In this document: one piece after another, positions 23,821 to 33,412 of the stretch
Layout of the letters: every line of letters begins with the position of its first letter
How positions within the stretch are numbered: position 1 is the first letter of the stretch
From: Chromatiales bacterium 21-64-14
Lineage (GTDB): Bacteria > Pseudomonadota > Gammaproteobacteria > 21-64-14
Direction of reading: 5' to 3'
Assembly (NCBI GenBank): GCA_002255365.1
Contig: NCBI01000001.1
Coordinates: 248,001-312,000 of the forward strand
DNA: 64,000 bases
Made by a program: the position numbers and the translations under genes
The notes under the pieces: generated by a model
The model's input: only the letters and a program-made list of their open reading frames with translations
Databases searched by the model: none
Told to the model about the DNA's origin: nothing

Positions 23821-24064
23821 GGTGTCTCCTGGCGGCAACCTGGGGTGAATTGTGGAACCCGACGCACCTTAAGGACGCTATTGGGGGGGCGATTATTTCC
23901 CGCCCGTTCCCGCACATCCGTCCACGGACTCAAGGTCGGCCCGGTCGTGCCCCAGCCTATCCAACGATACCCGGGCCCGTGGGGGTCAGGATCCACGCCG
24001 TGCGGGAGCCGGAATCCACCGAACCCCCGGTGGAATCCGCCGGTTCCAGCGGCTAGGCCCCGCT

Positions 24065-24781
24065 TCAGCGGCTCTGGTATGGGGTGGGGTCCGGCACTCC
24101 GGCGGCCCGAAAGCCTGTGGCCCGGAATCGGCAGGCGTCGCAGACACCACAGGCACGGCCCTGGGTATCAGCAGAATAGCAGGAGACCGTGAGCCCGTAG
24201 TCCACCCCAAGGCGCAACCCCGCACGGATGATCTCTGCCTTGGACCACTGAATCAGGGGCGCACGGACCCGAAACTGGCCGCCTTCGACACCGGCACGAG
24301 TGGCGAGCCGGGCCAGGGCCTCGAAGGCCGCGATGTACTCCGGTCGACAGTCCGGATAGCCGGAATAGTCCACCGCGTTGACCCCGATGAACAGGTCCAA
24401 GCCCCCCAGGACCTCCGCCCACCCCAGGGCAAGGGCCAGAAAAATCGTATTGCGGGCCGGAACGTAAGTGACCGGGATCCCTTCTCCGGGGGATTCGGGA
24501 ACTGGGATCCCGGGATCCGTCAGCGCCGACCCCCCGATCGCTCCCAGATCGATCCGGATGACCTTGTGGCTGGTGGCCCCCAGGGAGTGAGCCACCCGCT
24601 GCGCCGCCTCCAGTTCCGCCACCTGACGCTGGCCATAATCCAGGCTCAGGGCATGGCACGAGTAGCCCTGCTCGCGGGCGAGGGCCAAGGTCGTGGCGGA
24701 ATCCAGACCCCCTGACAGCAGCACCACCGCCGGACGCCCGCCCCCTGACGATGAATCCCCACGCGCAACGGTCATGGCCAC
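24065..24781 (-). CDS. queC: 7-cyano-7-deazaguanine synthase
   Basis: 238 residues. The N-terminal PP-loop [10 protein letters not shown] (about residues 23-32) binds ATP, and the C-terminal zinc site is made by Cys residues in VSCYSAD and RACGVCDAC. QueC converts 7-carboxy-7-deazaguanine to preQ0 in queuosine biosynthesis. It follows queE by 47 bases, and both lie at the end of the tol-pal cluster, a common gammaproteobacterial arrangement. Confidence 0.95.
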   Translation of the reverse strand: MAMTVARGDSSSGGGRPAVVLLSGGLDSATTLALAREQGYSCHALSLDYGQRQVAELEAAQRVAHSLGATSHKVIRIDLGAIGGSALTDPGIPVPESPGEGIPVTYVPARNTIFLALALGWAEVLGGLDLFIGVNAVDYSGYPDCRPEYIAAFEALARLATRAGVEGGQFRVRAPLIQWSKAEIIRAGLRLGVDYGLTVSCYSADTQGRACGVCDACRFRATGFRAAGVPDPTPYQSR

Positions 24782-24828
24782 TCCGACATGGTGGTGTAGT
24801 GTTTCACGCGTGGCGGCCAGGTGGCCGG

Positions 24829-25509
24829 TTACCGGCCCGGCACGTCTCCCCAGAGGTATTTATGGAGTTGGATCTGGAGACGGACCGGCAGCCGGTCCGC
24901 CAGGATCCAGTCTGCCAGCAGGCCCGGGGCCAATGCGCCGTGGCTGGGAGAAAACAGCACCTCGCAACGCCCCGCGAGGCGATGATACTCCACCTGCCCC
25001 CGTGCCCATTCGTAGTCCCCCCGGTCGCAGAGCACGAACTTCACGTGGTCCTGCTCTGTGAGGAGCGTCAGATTGGCATAGCGGTTACGGTGACATTCGC
25101 CGGAGCCCGGGGTCTTGAGATCCAATACCTTGACGACGCGCGGATCCAGGGACGTCACCGGCAACGCCCCACTGGTCTCCAGAGAGACTTCGTAACCCGC
25201 ATCGCACAAACCCTCCAGCAGCGGCCGGCAGGCGCGTTGCGCCAGGGGTTCCCCCCCGGTCACCGTCACGTAACGCGGGCGGTAGCCGGCCACCTCCTGG
25301 AGTACCCCCTCCAGCGCCATCCAACGTCCGCCACGGAAGGCATAGGCGGTGTCACAGTAGTGGCAACGCAGGGGGCAACCTGTCAAGCGGACAAACACAG
25401 TGGGCCAACCCACGGTGCGTGTTTCCCCCTGGAGGGAGAAGAAGATTTCAGTGATGCGCAGGCCCGGCGCGGTGCGCGCCGCACCCCGTTCGAGGACCTC
25501 AGCCGCCAT
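24829..25509 (-). CDS. queE: 7-carboxy-7-deazaguanine synthase
   Basis: 226 residues. The radical SAM motif [10 protein letters not shown] at about residues 45-54 has the CxxxCxxC spacing, and the substrate loop [10 protein letters not shown] near residue 25 is characteristic of QueE. It rearranges 6-carboxytetrahydropterin to 7-carboxy-7-deazaguanine, the substrate of QueC. TVTGGEP is the SAM-contacting strand. The gene ends 47 bases before queC and starts 50 bases after cpoB. Confidence 0.95.
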   Translation of the reverse strand: MAAEVLERGAARTAPGLRITEIFFSLQGETRTVGWPTVFVRLTGCPLRCHYCDTAYAFRGGRWMALEGVLQEVAGYRPRYVTVTGGEPLAQRACRPLLEGLCDAGYEVSLETSGALPVTSLDPRVVKVLDLKTPGSGECHRNRYANLTLLTEQDHVKFVLCDRGDYEWARGQVEYHRLAGRCEVLFSPSHGALAPGLLADWILADRLPVRLQIQLHKYLWGDVPGR

Positions 25510-25559
25510 GGCGAACTCCTACACTACCGGTTTCAGCCCCGCCCCGGTAGTGGCGTCGC

Positions 25560-26525
25560 TCAATGCCCCTCCTGGCGCATTCGTTCCAGCCGCTGTCCGG
25601 CGAGACGCGCCGCGGTGCTATCCGGGTAGCGGCTCCGTATCCCGGTCAATACTTCCCGCGCTTCCTTCCACTGCTTGAGGTCGTACTGGATGTAGCCGAC
25701 CTTGAGCAGCGCATCGGGAACCTTGGGGCTCTTGGGATACCGCTGCGCCACCTTGCGGAACGCCTGTAATGCGGGATCGTAACGACCCCGGACGTAGTTC
25801 GCCTCCCCCAACCAGTACTCGGCGTTGTCGGCGTAACTGCTATCCGGATGGGCGGCCAGAAACGCGCGGAACGCCTGGTCCGCCTCCGGGTATTTCCCCT
25901 CCCGCAGCAGCGCGAGGGCGTTCTCATACTGGGACTGCATCTGTAGTGTCGCCACACCATCGGAGCCGGCGCTGACAGCGCTCGTCGCCTGGGGGGCCGC
26001 CGCCGCGGTGCCGGGCACAGAGGTCGTGCCCGACGCAGTACCTGTGGCGCCCGTAGCACCCACAGCACCAGTGGCACCAGTGGCACCAGTGGCACCCACG
26101 GCACCCACGGCACCGGCAGCTCCCGCAGCTCCCGCAGCACCGACGGCGGCGCCGGACGCCGTGCCCGGGCCCGGTACCAGGGTCGACCCCGGCGCCACCA
26201 CTCCGGCCTTCACCTCGAGCTGCCGCAGGCGCCGGTCGATGTCCAAGTAGAGGTCCCGCTGGCGCCGTTGCAGATCATCCAACTGGTGGCCCAGTTCCTC
26301 CTGACGTCCGTTGATCTGCTGCACCTGTTGCTGCAGCGTCTGGACCTGGCTCAATAGATCGACCAAGCCCGGGCCGTTGACGATCCGCTCCAAACGTTGT
26401 ACCCGCTGTCCCAGGGACAGTTGATTCTGGGACTGGGCGGTGGCCACGGAGCCGAACCCCGTGACCACCGCGATGCCCAGCGCCGCTGTGACTATCCCCA
26501 AGCGTCGCGGGATCCGTCCGGGCAT
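25560..26525 (-). CDS. cpoB: Tol-Pal coordinator CpoB (YbgF) with collagen-like linker
   Basis: 321 residues with a signal peptide (cleavage near residue 30). Residues 35-105 form a coiled coil that trimerises CpoB, and residues 195-320 are TPR repeats. Between them lies a long low-complexity linker with Gly-Ala-x triplets, including repeated GATGAT, at about residues 125-162. CpoB couples Tol-Pal constriction with peptidoglycan synthesis at the division site. It directly follows pal, with 4 bases between. The collagen-like linker is unusual for the family, whose linkers are normally Gln/Ser/Pro-rich. Confidence 0.92.
   Translation of the reverse strand: MPGRIPRRLGIVTAALGIAVVTGFGSVATAQSQNQLSLGQRVQRLERIVNGPGLVDLLSQVQTLQQQVQQINGRQEELGHQLDDLQRRQRDLYLDIDRRLRQLEVKAGVVAPGSTLVPGPGTASGAAVGAAGAAGAAGAVGAVGATGATGATGAVGATGATGTASGTTSVPGTAAAAPQATSAVSAGSDGVATLQMQSQYENALALLREGKYPEADQAFRAFLAAHPDSSYADNAEYWLGEANYVRGRYDPALQAFRKVAQRYPKSPKVPDALLKVGYIQYDLKQWKEAREVLTGIRSRYPDSTAARLAGQRLERMRQEGH
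26040..26153 (-). repeat. In-frame GCx-triplet repeat in cpoB
   Basis: Short tandem units encoding Gly-Ala-Thr, Gly-Ala-Val and Gly-Ala-Ala, for example repeated GGTGCCACT-type 9-mers. It stays in frame through the linker of CpoB. Such repeats can change length by slippage in multiples of three codons. Confidence 0.7.
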
Positions 26526-26529
26526 GAGA

Positions 26530-27069
26530 TCACTGCCCCGAATAAACGATGTCCACCCGGCGGTTCAATCGCCAGCAGGACTCGTCATGGGCGGTGCATA
26601 CCGGGCGTTCCTCTCCATAGCTGATGGTGTGGACCTGGTTGGCCGCGACCCCTTGCACCAGCAGCATCTGCTTCACCGCTTCAGCGCGGCGCTCGCCCAG
26701 ACCAATATTATATTCGCGGCTGCCCCGCTCGTCGGTGTTACCCTCCAGGGTCACCGTGAGCTTCGGGTGGGCCGACAGGTAAGCCGCATGGGCCGCGATG
26801 ATATCCCGGTATTCTGGCTTTACAGTGCTCTTGTCGAAAGCGAAATATATGGTGCGCTTGGCCATCAGTCCGGCCTGCCCCGCCAGACCCTGACCCTGCA
26901 CACCGCCGGAGCCGCCCGCGGGATACGCCTCCGCGCCACTTGCAGCGCCGCCCGCACCACCCGCCGCACCCGCTCCTTCCTGGCCTCCAGAACCACCCGT
27001 GCTCGCGCAGGCGGTCAGAAACACGGCGGCCACTACCCCCATCAGCAGCGTCGTCATCGTCTTGCGCAT
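26530..27069 (-). CDS. pal: Peptidoglycan-associated lipoprotein Pal
   Basis: 179 residues. A lipobox LTAC gives lipidated Cys21. A Gly/Ala-rich tether (about residues 23-65) leads to the OmpA-like peptidoglycan-binding domain, with TLEGNTDERGSREYN and LGERRAEAVKQ holding the diaminopimelate-binding Asp and Arg. Pal links the outer membrane to the cell wall and is moved by TolB. It sits between tolB and cpoB on the same strand. Confidence 0.96.
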   Translation of the reverse strand: MRKTMTTLLMGVVAAVFLTACASTGGSGGQEGAGAAGGAGGAASGAEAYPAGGSGGVQGQGLAGQAGLMAKRTIYFAFDKSTVKPEYRDIIAAHAAYLSAHPKLTVTLEGNTDERGSREYNIGLGERRAEAVKQMLLVQGVAANQVHTISYGEERPVCTAHDESCWRLNRRVDIVYSGQ

Positions 27070-27158
27070 TACCCTTCTCCTAAGTTTGGATGCTCAAAAA
27101 CAGAATCGAAATACACATGCCTCGGTCGGGATCGGGCCCCCTCCGCCTCCCACCGGTA

Positions 27159-28469
27159 CTAACGGGCAGCATACGGAGCCCATGCCGGCTCCTGAACGTC
27201 GCCCTCCTGGGACACCAACCGCTGACCTGCATGGCCGTCGACGGTAACCGTCGCCAAGACCCGCCGATTATGATACTCCGTCGAGTACAGAATCATACGC
27301 CCGTTGGGGGCGAAACTAGGGGACTCATCCATGCTCCCATCGCTCACCACCTGGAGCACACCCGTCTTCAGATCGAGCACCGCGATCCGGTACTTGCCCT
27401 GCTCGCGGTGCACCATAGCGATGCGTGTGCCATCCGGCGAGAAAGATGCACGCGCGTTGTAGTTGCCCTCAAAGGTAACCCGGCGGGCCTCGCCCCCCTG
27501 CGCCGGAATCCGGTAGATCTGCGGGGAACCGCCGCGATCCGAGGTAAACACCAGCTCGCGTCCGTCGGGTGACCAGGCAGCCTCGGTATCGATCGCGGGA
27601 TTGTGCGTGACGCGCCGCACCCGGCCGGAGGCCAGGTCCAACACGTAGATGTCGGGGTTGCCGTTGCGGGACAGGGTGACCGCAAGCTGGCGCCCGTCCG
27701 GGGACCAGGCGGGCGCCCCATTGATCCCCGAGAAGGACGTAAGCACCCGCCGCGCGCCGGTGGCCAAATCCTGGCTGAAGATCTGCGGCCGCCCGCTCTC
27801 GAACGATACATACGCAAGGTGGGTCCCGTCCGGCGACCAGGCGGGGGACATCAGCGGTTGGGACGAACGCAGTATGGTCCGCGCATTGTAGCCGTCGGAG
27901 TCCGCCACCTGCAGTGCGTATTGCCGGGACTTGAGGGGCCCGGATACGGTGACATAGGCGATCCGGGTGTCGAAGGCACCACGCTCGCCGGTCAACTGTT
28001 GGTAGATCAGGTCGCTGATATGGTGAGCGGTATCGCGCAACTTGGCGGCGCTTACCGTGAAACGCTGCCCCAGCAGTTGGGACTGGGGCTGGGACTGATA
28101 CACGTCGTAGAGATAGAACTCCACCTGGAACTGACCGTTGGCGAGCGCCTGCACCTGCCCGATCACAAGGTTGTTCACCCCGAGCACCCGCCAGCTTTGC
28201 AGGTTGACCTGGGATGGCGTAGTGGGGTGGGCGATCAGATTCGCGCTGGCCAAAGGCTCGAAGCGGCCGCTGCGGGCCAGATCCGCGCTGACGATCGCGC
28301 TGATGTCCTGAGGCGGTGCGGGTGCCGTGCCGCTCCAGGCAAACGGGACCACAGCGATGGGAACCGCCCCTTGGGCCCCGCGGGTGATCTGGATCGTAAG
28401 CCCACCCCAGGCCGGAAGCGCACACATCAGCAGCAGCGCCGCCGAAAGGACACGAGACAGTGAGGTCAA
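27159..28469 (-). CDS. tolB: Tol-Pal system translocation protein TolB
   Basis: 436 residues with a signal peptide (about 22 residues). After an N-terminal alpha/beta domain, a six-bladed beta-propeller is marked by repeated SPDG motifs (PAWSPDG, AAWSPDG, ASFSPDG). TolB binds Pal in the periplasm and is released by TolA. The start codon is TTG, overlapping the tolA stop by 4 bases (TTGA), so translation is coupled to tolA. Eighty-nine bases separate it from pal. Confidence 0.95.
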   Translation of the reverse strand: MTSLSRVLSAALLLMCALPAWGGLTIQITRGAQGAVPIAVVPFAWSGTAPAPPQDISAIVSADLARSGRFEPLASANLIAHPTTPSQVNLQSWRVLGVNNLVIGQVQALANGQFQVEFYLYDVYQSQPQSQLLGQRFTVSAAKLRDTAHHISDLIYQQLTGERGAFDTRIAYVTVSGPLKSRQYALQVADSDGYNARTILRSSQPLMSPAWSPDGTHLAYVSFESGRPQIFSQDLATGARRVLTSFSGINGAPAWSPDGRQLAVTLSRNGNPDIYVLDLASGRVRRVTHNPAIDTEAAWSPDGRELVFTSDRGGSPQIYRIPAQGGEARRVTFEGNYNARASFSPDGTRIAMVHREQGKYRIAVLDLKTGVLQVVSDGSMDESPSFAPNGRMILYSTEYHNRRVLATVTVDGHAGQRLVSQEGDVQEPAWAPYAAR

Positions 28470-29365
28470 GGCGCGGCTCCCTGCTGTTCCGGGCTGAATA
28501 CAAAAGTCAGATCCCGAAATTGGTTGAAGAGTGTGGAATCGGGCGGCAAGGGCAGCGGCGACGCCTTGCGTACCGCGGTCTCCACGGAGCGGTCGAACAC
28601 CGGGTCGCCGCTACTCTGCGCGATCCGCACGCCCACCACGTCGCCACTCGGGATCAACTGAACCTCCACGGTACAGGACAAACCCGACGCGGAGCCCGGG
28701 GGGCGTAGCCAGTTACGTTCCACCTGATTCTGGATGATCTGCACATAGTGGTCGACCGTGCTCTGCACCTGGCGCGCCTGTGCCGCTTGGACTTGGTGCT
28801 GTTCCGCGGCTACTTGGGCTTGCAACGCCTTCTCGGCTGCCTGCTGACGCTTACGGGCCTCAGCGGCGGCACGCTGTTTCTCCGCTTCCTGTTTCTTGCG
28901 CTGAGCTTGGAGCTGCGCCAAGCGTTGCTGCTCCTGTTCCTTCTTTTTCTGCAACTCGAGGGCCTGCTGCTTGAGCTTCGCCAGCCGCTGCGCCTCGGCC
29001 TGCTGCTGAATCTTGAGCTTGGCGGCGTCCGCCTTGCGTTGCCGTTCCTCGACCGCACGCTGGTGCTTCAAGGCCTCGACCCGCCGGGCTTCCGCGTCGC
29101 GCTGCTTCTTAAGCGCGCGCGCCTCGGCCTCCAGCCGCTGACGTTGGGCGGCCTTTGCCTTGTCGGCCTTCTGCAGGCGTTCGACTTCCCGGTTGACCGT
29201 AGCGGAATCCACCGCGACGGCCTGGATCACTTTCGGCCCCACGGTACCCGCCGGCTGAATCCGGGCGACGTGCTGCAGACTGACGACCAGCAGCCCGAGC
29301 AGGAGTCCGTGGATCAACACGGCACCCACCAGCGAACCAGGATCTTTGCGCAGCGCCTGCCACAT
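28466..29365 (-). CDS. tolA: Cell envelope integrity protein TolA
   Basis: 299 residues. One N-terminal membrane helix (about residues 12-32) is followed by a long Lys/Ala/Gln/Glu-rich helix (about 60-205) spanning the periplasm, and a TonB-like C-terminal domain containing SGLSCTVEVQLIPSGDV. TolA transmits the proton-motive force from TolQR to TolB-Pal. It starts 2 bases after tolR. Confidence 0.94.
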   Translation of the reverse strand: MWQALRKDPGSLVGAVLIHGLLLGLLVVSLQHVARIQPAGTVGPKVIQAVAVDSATVNREVERLQKADKAKAAQRQRLEAEARALKKQRDAEARRVEALKHQRAVEERQRKADAAKLKIQQQAEAQRLAKLKQQALELQKKKEQEQQRLAQLQAQRKKQEAEKQRAAAEARKRQQAAEKALQAQVAAEQHQVQAAQARQVQSTVDHYVQIIQNQVERNWLRPPGSASGLSCTVEVQLIPSGDVVGVRIAQSSGDPVFDRSVETAVRKASPLPLPPDSTLFNQFRDLTFVFSPEQQGAAP

Positions 29366-29367
29366 GC

Positions 29368-29799
<432 letters not shown>

Positions 29800-29831
29800 C
29801 GGCAATCGGGCCCTTCGGGCAACGGGTTTCC

Positions 29832-30563
29832 CTACGCCTGTTCCGCCGCCTGGGTAATGCCCGGGGCGCGGGCCGGCACCTCGGGGCGCGGGCTCAGTGC
29901 ATGGCGCTGGAGTATGGTGGAGAACTCTTCCATGAAGTTGTCGTAGCGGTTGACCAGCCGATCCAACGCGGTGGAATAACGGTTGTAGGCGATCACCGCA
30001 GGGATGGCGGCGAACAGGCCCATGGCGGTCGCCACCAGGGCCTCGGAGATGCCAGGGGCCACATGGGCAATGGTGGCCTGCTGAACCCCGCCCAGGGCCT
30101 GGAAGGAGTTCATAATACCCCAGACCGTGCCGAACAACCCGACATAGGGACTGGTGGAACCCACGGTCGCGAGGAACGGGAGGTGCGTTTCCAGTTCATC
30201 CACCTCGCGGGACAGGACTACGCGCATGGCGCGCTGGGCGCCCTCCACTACTGCGCGCGATTCCGCCCCCGCCTGTTTGCGCAGCCGGACAAATTCCTTG
30301 AAACCGGCCTCAAATATGCGCTCCATACCGGTAAGTTCGTGGCTGCGGCGCCCGAGTTGCTGGTAGATCGCGCCCAGGTCGCTGCCGGACCAGAATCGAT
30401 CTTCGAACGCGTCCGCGGCCACCCGAGCGCGTTTCAGGATCTTGCGTTTCTGCAGGATCACGGTCCAGGAAAACATCGAGGCCAACAGCAGCGCCAGGAG
30501 TACCGCCTTCACCAACAGGCTTGCACCCATTACCAGATGGAAGATGGAAAGATCGCTAGTCAC
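29832..30563 (-). CDS. tolQ: Tol-Pal system protein TolQ
   Basis: 243 residues from a GTG at 30563, chosen because a GGAGA site lies 8 bases upstream; a TTG five codons earlier is an alternative. Three membrane helices are visible: one at the N-terminus and two flanking the loop in the second half, with the MotA/ExbB signature TVGSTSPYVGLFGTVWGI. It forms the proton channel with TolR. Its start overlaps the end of ybgC by 8 bases. Confidence 0.94.
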   Translation of the reverse strand: MTSDLSIFHLVMGASLLVKAVLLALLLASMFSWTVILQKRKILKRARVAADAFEDRFWSGSDLGAIYQQLGRRSHELTGMERIFEAGFKEFVRLRKQAGAESRAVVEGAQRAMRVVLSREVDELETHLPFLATVGSTSPYVGLFGTVWGIMNSFQALGGVQQATIAHVAPGISEALVATAMGLFAAIPAVIAYNRYSTALDRLVNRYDNFMEEFSTILQRHALSPRPEVPARAPGITQAAEQA

Positions 30564-30957
30564 TGGGAATCTCCGCAACCAAACGACGCGGTAGCGCGCG
30601 GGGAATGAAGGAATCAGCGTTCAGACATGCGATCTTGACGGTGCCACGGCACAACAGGCGTTGCGCCGCACCCTGCAGCACACTCTGTGCCAGCAGGATA
30701 CTGGCGGGCTTGCACCGTAGCGGCTGCACCGTCACGCCGAGACGCTCGTTGAAACGAGCCGGCTTGTGAAATTCCACTTGGATGGAGCGCACCGCGAAGA
30801 TGATTCCTTCCTGCTCTCTGAGCCTATCCTGCTCGAACCCAAGGCTGCGTAGCCACTCCGTGCGCGCCCGCTCCAGAAACTTCAGATAGTTGGCGTAGTA
30901 TACGACACCACCAGCGTCGGTATCTTCGTAGTAGACCCGCACCGGCCAGACGAACAT
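30556..30957 (-). CDS. ybgC: Acyl-CoA thioesterase YbgC
   Basis: 133 residues from the ATG at 30957, matching the usual YbgC length of about 134; the frame is open to 31026. The 4-hydroxybenzoyl-CoA thioesterase motif YYEDTDAGGVVYYANYL holds the catalytic aspartate near the N-terminus. YbgC hydrolyses acyl-CoA or acyl-ACP species and is the classical first gene of the tol-pal operon. No clear ribosome site is seen before either start. Confidence 0.92.
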   Translation of the reverse strand: MFVWPVRVYYEDTDAGGVVYYANYLKFLERARTEWLRSLGFEQDRLREQEGIIFAVRSIQVEFHKPARFNERLGVTVQPLRCKPASILLAQSVLQGAAQRLLCRGTVKIACLNADSFIPRALPRRLVAEIPSD

Positions 30958-31201
30958 GCTCGCGGAACTGGACAGTTCAGTGTCACGCACGGCTAGGAGT
31001 GAGTCGACAGGACGGCCATAAAACACCGCTTACTGTACGGCTCCAGGGCACTGCCGGCAAGGGATTCCTGTGCTATCACGGGCTGGACCGCACGGAGATG
31101 ACCACGTCTCACCCGCCTGGGGCTGTGCACCGCAGGATCCGCGTCCCGGGACGCGCCTGACCGGGGTGGCGCCCGAGCCCGGTCGCGTCACGAAACCGCC
31201 A

Positions 31202-31468
31202 CTAAGGATTGTTGGCTGGCGAGGAGCCGGGCTGAGCTTGAGGGCTGGTGGGCGCCGGCGTGGCGCCGGAACCCGGCTGCTGCGGGGGAAGACTCGGCAG
31301 CGTTGCGGGCACCTGAGTCCGTGCCGCGGGTGCATCGCTGGAGGGCGCGCCGCCAGCGGAACCTTCTTCCGGCGCGGTCGACCCACTGCCGCCGTGGTCC
31401 CCACATCCGGATAGGACCAAGGGGAGAACGGATATCATCGCTACGGCTACTGCCCGTTTAATTGCCAT
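31202..31468 (-). CDS. Small Pro/Gly/Ala-rich lipoprotein, function unknown
   Basis: 88 residues. The signal sequence ends in a lipobox LSGC, giving lipidated Cys22, and a GAGGAG ribosome site precedes the ATG by about 9 bases. The mature 67 residues are low-complexity (Gly, Ser, Ala, Pro, Gln) and look unstructured. I recognise no family. It lies upstream of ybgC on the same strand with a 244-base gap that shows no other gene. Confidence 0.68.
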   Translation of the reverse strand: MAIKRAVAVAMISVLPLVLSGCGDHGGSGSTAPEEGSAGGAPSSDAPAARTQVPATLPSLPPQQPGSGATPAPTSPQAQPGSSPANNP

Positions 31469-31591
31469 TTCATAACGCTCCTCAGTTGCGGAGACATGCC
31501 CTGGACCATCCCACCCGCGGCGGCTGCCGCGCGCCGCGGGCGGGACCTGTACGTCCCTGTCGATCCGGATTCCATTCCGAGTGGCCCGGAT

Positions 31592-31843
31592 TTATTCCTG
31601 TCCTTCGCCGTCCCCGTCGCCTGTGCTCACCGGCCCAGATTGATCGGGCTCCTGCTCGGCTCCGTGCCCAGCTTCGGGAGCTGTCTGCTCTTGGGGTGCC
31701 ACCTGATCTTGGGGATCCTGAGCCTGGGACGGCTGCTCCAGGGTGGAATCCGCGTAAGTTCCCGATGCTGGCACCGGCTGAACAGCCAGCGCCGAACCGG
31801 CACCCAACACCATCGGCAATACAACCCACATTCCCCATTTCAT
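31592..31843 (-). CDS. Small exported acidic Gln/Glu/Pro-rich protein, function unknown
   Basis: 83 residues. A signal peptide of about 20 residues (VVLPMVLGAGSALA) is followed by an acidic, Gln/Pro/Asp-rich, probably disordered chain. A CAGGAG site lies before the ATG. The combination of ribosome site and signal peptide supports a real gene. It forms a pair with the downstream small lipoprotein. The 274 bases upstream, to the end of glrR, are lower in GC than their surroundings and contain no visible gene. Confidence 0.62.
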   Translation of the reverse strand: MKWGMWVVLPMVLGAGSALAVQPVPASGTYADSTLEQPSQAQDPQDQVAPQEQTAPEAGHGAEQEPDQSGPVSTGDGDGEGQE

Positions 31844-32117
31844 CGTGGCTTACTCCTGAGGACGCTACGGAAGAACCGCTCAGCGACCCCGGTCTCCCGG
31901 GGGCCATGCGCGGCATAGGGCCGCGTCACGGAAGGGTCAAAGCAAGGTTTGTACCAGGAGAAATAACCTAAGCATAATCAGTGAAGTACCTACATAATCG
32001 GGGGCCCATCCGGCCCGTAATCGTCGCTTCAACCCGACAGGTAAGCGAGCTTTAAGGTTTAGTCCATTGAAAACCATGATGTTTATCCGTCGCCTATGGG
32101 CGACAAAATCGGGGCGA

Positions 32118-33412
32118 TCAACGGGCGGGTTTGAACTCCGCAGGATCCAGCCGGTGGCGATGCAGGAGCCGATAGAACTCGGTGCGGTTACGACGGGCCA
32201 GCCGTGCCGCCTGGCTCACGTTCCCGCTGGTGATCTTAAGCAACCGTGCGAGGTATTCGCGTTCGAACTGGTTACGGGCATCCACAAACGAGGGCAGTTC
32301 GGTGGGATCCTCCCGCAAGGCCTTCTGGACCAAGGGCGCCGAGATCACCGGGGTCGCGGACAGGGCGACGCACTGTTCCACCACATTCAACAACTGACGG
32401 ACGTTGCCCGGCCAGGGGGCCGCCACCAGGGTTTCGATCGCCTCCGGTGAGAAACTGTGGGCCTTTTTCTTGTATTTCTCGGAAAGCGTCTTGAGAAAAT
32501 GTGCGGCGAGCAGCGGGATATCCTCGCGCCGCGCGGCGAGAGGGGGGATCTCCAGGGAGACGACGTTCAATCGGTAATAGAGATCCTCGCGGAAGTTGCA
32601 CTCAGCCATCTCCTTGCGCAGATCCCGGTGCGTCGCGGAAATCACCCGCACATCCACCGGAATCGTCTCGGTGGATCCTACCGGGCGCACCTGTCGCTCC
32701 TGCAACACCCGCAGCAGCTTAGCCTGCAAGGCCAAGGGCATGTCGCCGATTTCGTCCAGCAGCAGGGTGCCCCGATGTGCGGCTTTGAACAAGCCTTGGT
32801 GATCGCGGGTCGCGCCGGTGAAGGCACCCTTGGCGTGCCCAAAGAGTTCGGATTCGAGCAAGGTATCCGGGATCGCACTGCAGTTGACGGCTACGAACGG
32901 CATTGAACGGCGCGGGCTCGCGCCGTGGATCGCACGCGCCAACAACTCTTTTCCAGTCCCGCTATCACCGTAGATGCACACACTGGCGTCGCTGTCCGCG
33001 ACCATGCGGGCCTGCGTCAGCAGATCCTCCACCAGCGGGCTGCGGGTTATGATGGCTCGGCGCCAGGCGTTATCCGCTGCGCCTTCCACGCCCATTCCGC
33101 CGTAGCCGGACAACTCGAGCGCCTTGGGGCCGCTACCGCCTCGGGAATCGACCCGTGGGCCGTCAGGATAATAACGGGCAGCGCGGGGTTCTTGCCGTGG
33201 ACCGCGTCGAACAGTGCGAGCCCGTCCATCCCGTCCATCCTCAGATCGGTGATGACCACCTGCGGCCGAGCCACCTCGAGGGACGCCAGGGCCTGCTCCG
33301 CGCTCTCCGCGATCGTCACCTGATAACCCACCGACTGCAGCCGGATCGACAACAGGCGCAGAAGATCGGCATCGTCGTCCACCACCAGTATCCTGGCGCC
33401 CTCAGTAGTCAT
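32118..33412 (-). pseudogene. glrR: glrR response regulator, split by deletion and frameshift
   Basis: Two frames together match the sigma54 activator GlrR (QseF). Frame 1 (33047-33412) starts with a receiver domain holding the phospho-acceptor in VITDLRMDG and reads correctly to TAHGSIPEAVAA. Frame 2 (from about 33128 to 32118) resumes at KALELSG and carries a complete AAA+ domain (GDSGTGKE, GAFTGA, DEIGDMP) and a C-terminal helix-turn-helix. Against E. coli GlrR about 24 residues are missing at the junction, including the Thr-Lys-Pro lysine of the receiver, and the frame changes. So about 70 bases were lost. The AAA+/DNA-binding half could still be made alone from a start near 33113. Assembly error is possible. 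Confidence 0.85.

Noticed and set aside
26040-26153. Possible CRISPR-like or minisatellite array
   Set aside because: Units are 9 bases, without spacers, and encode Gly-Ala-x triplets in frame with cpoB.
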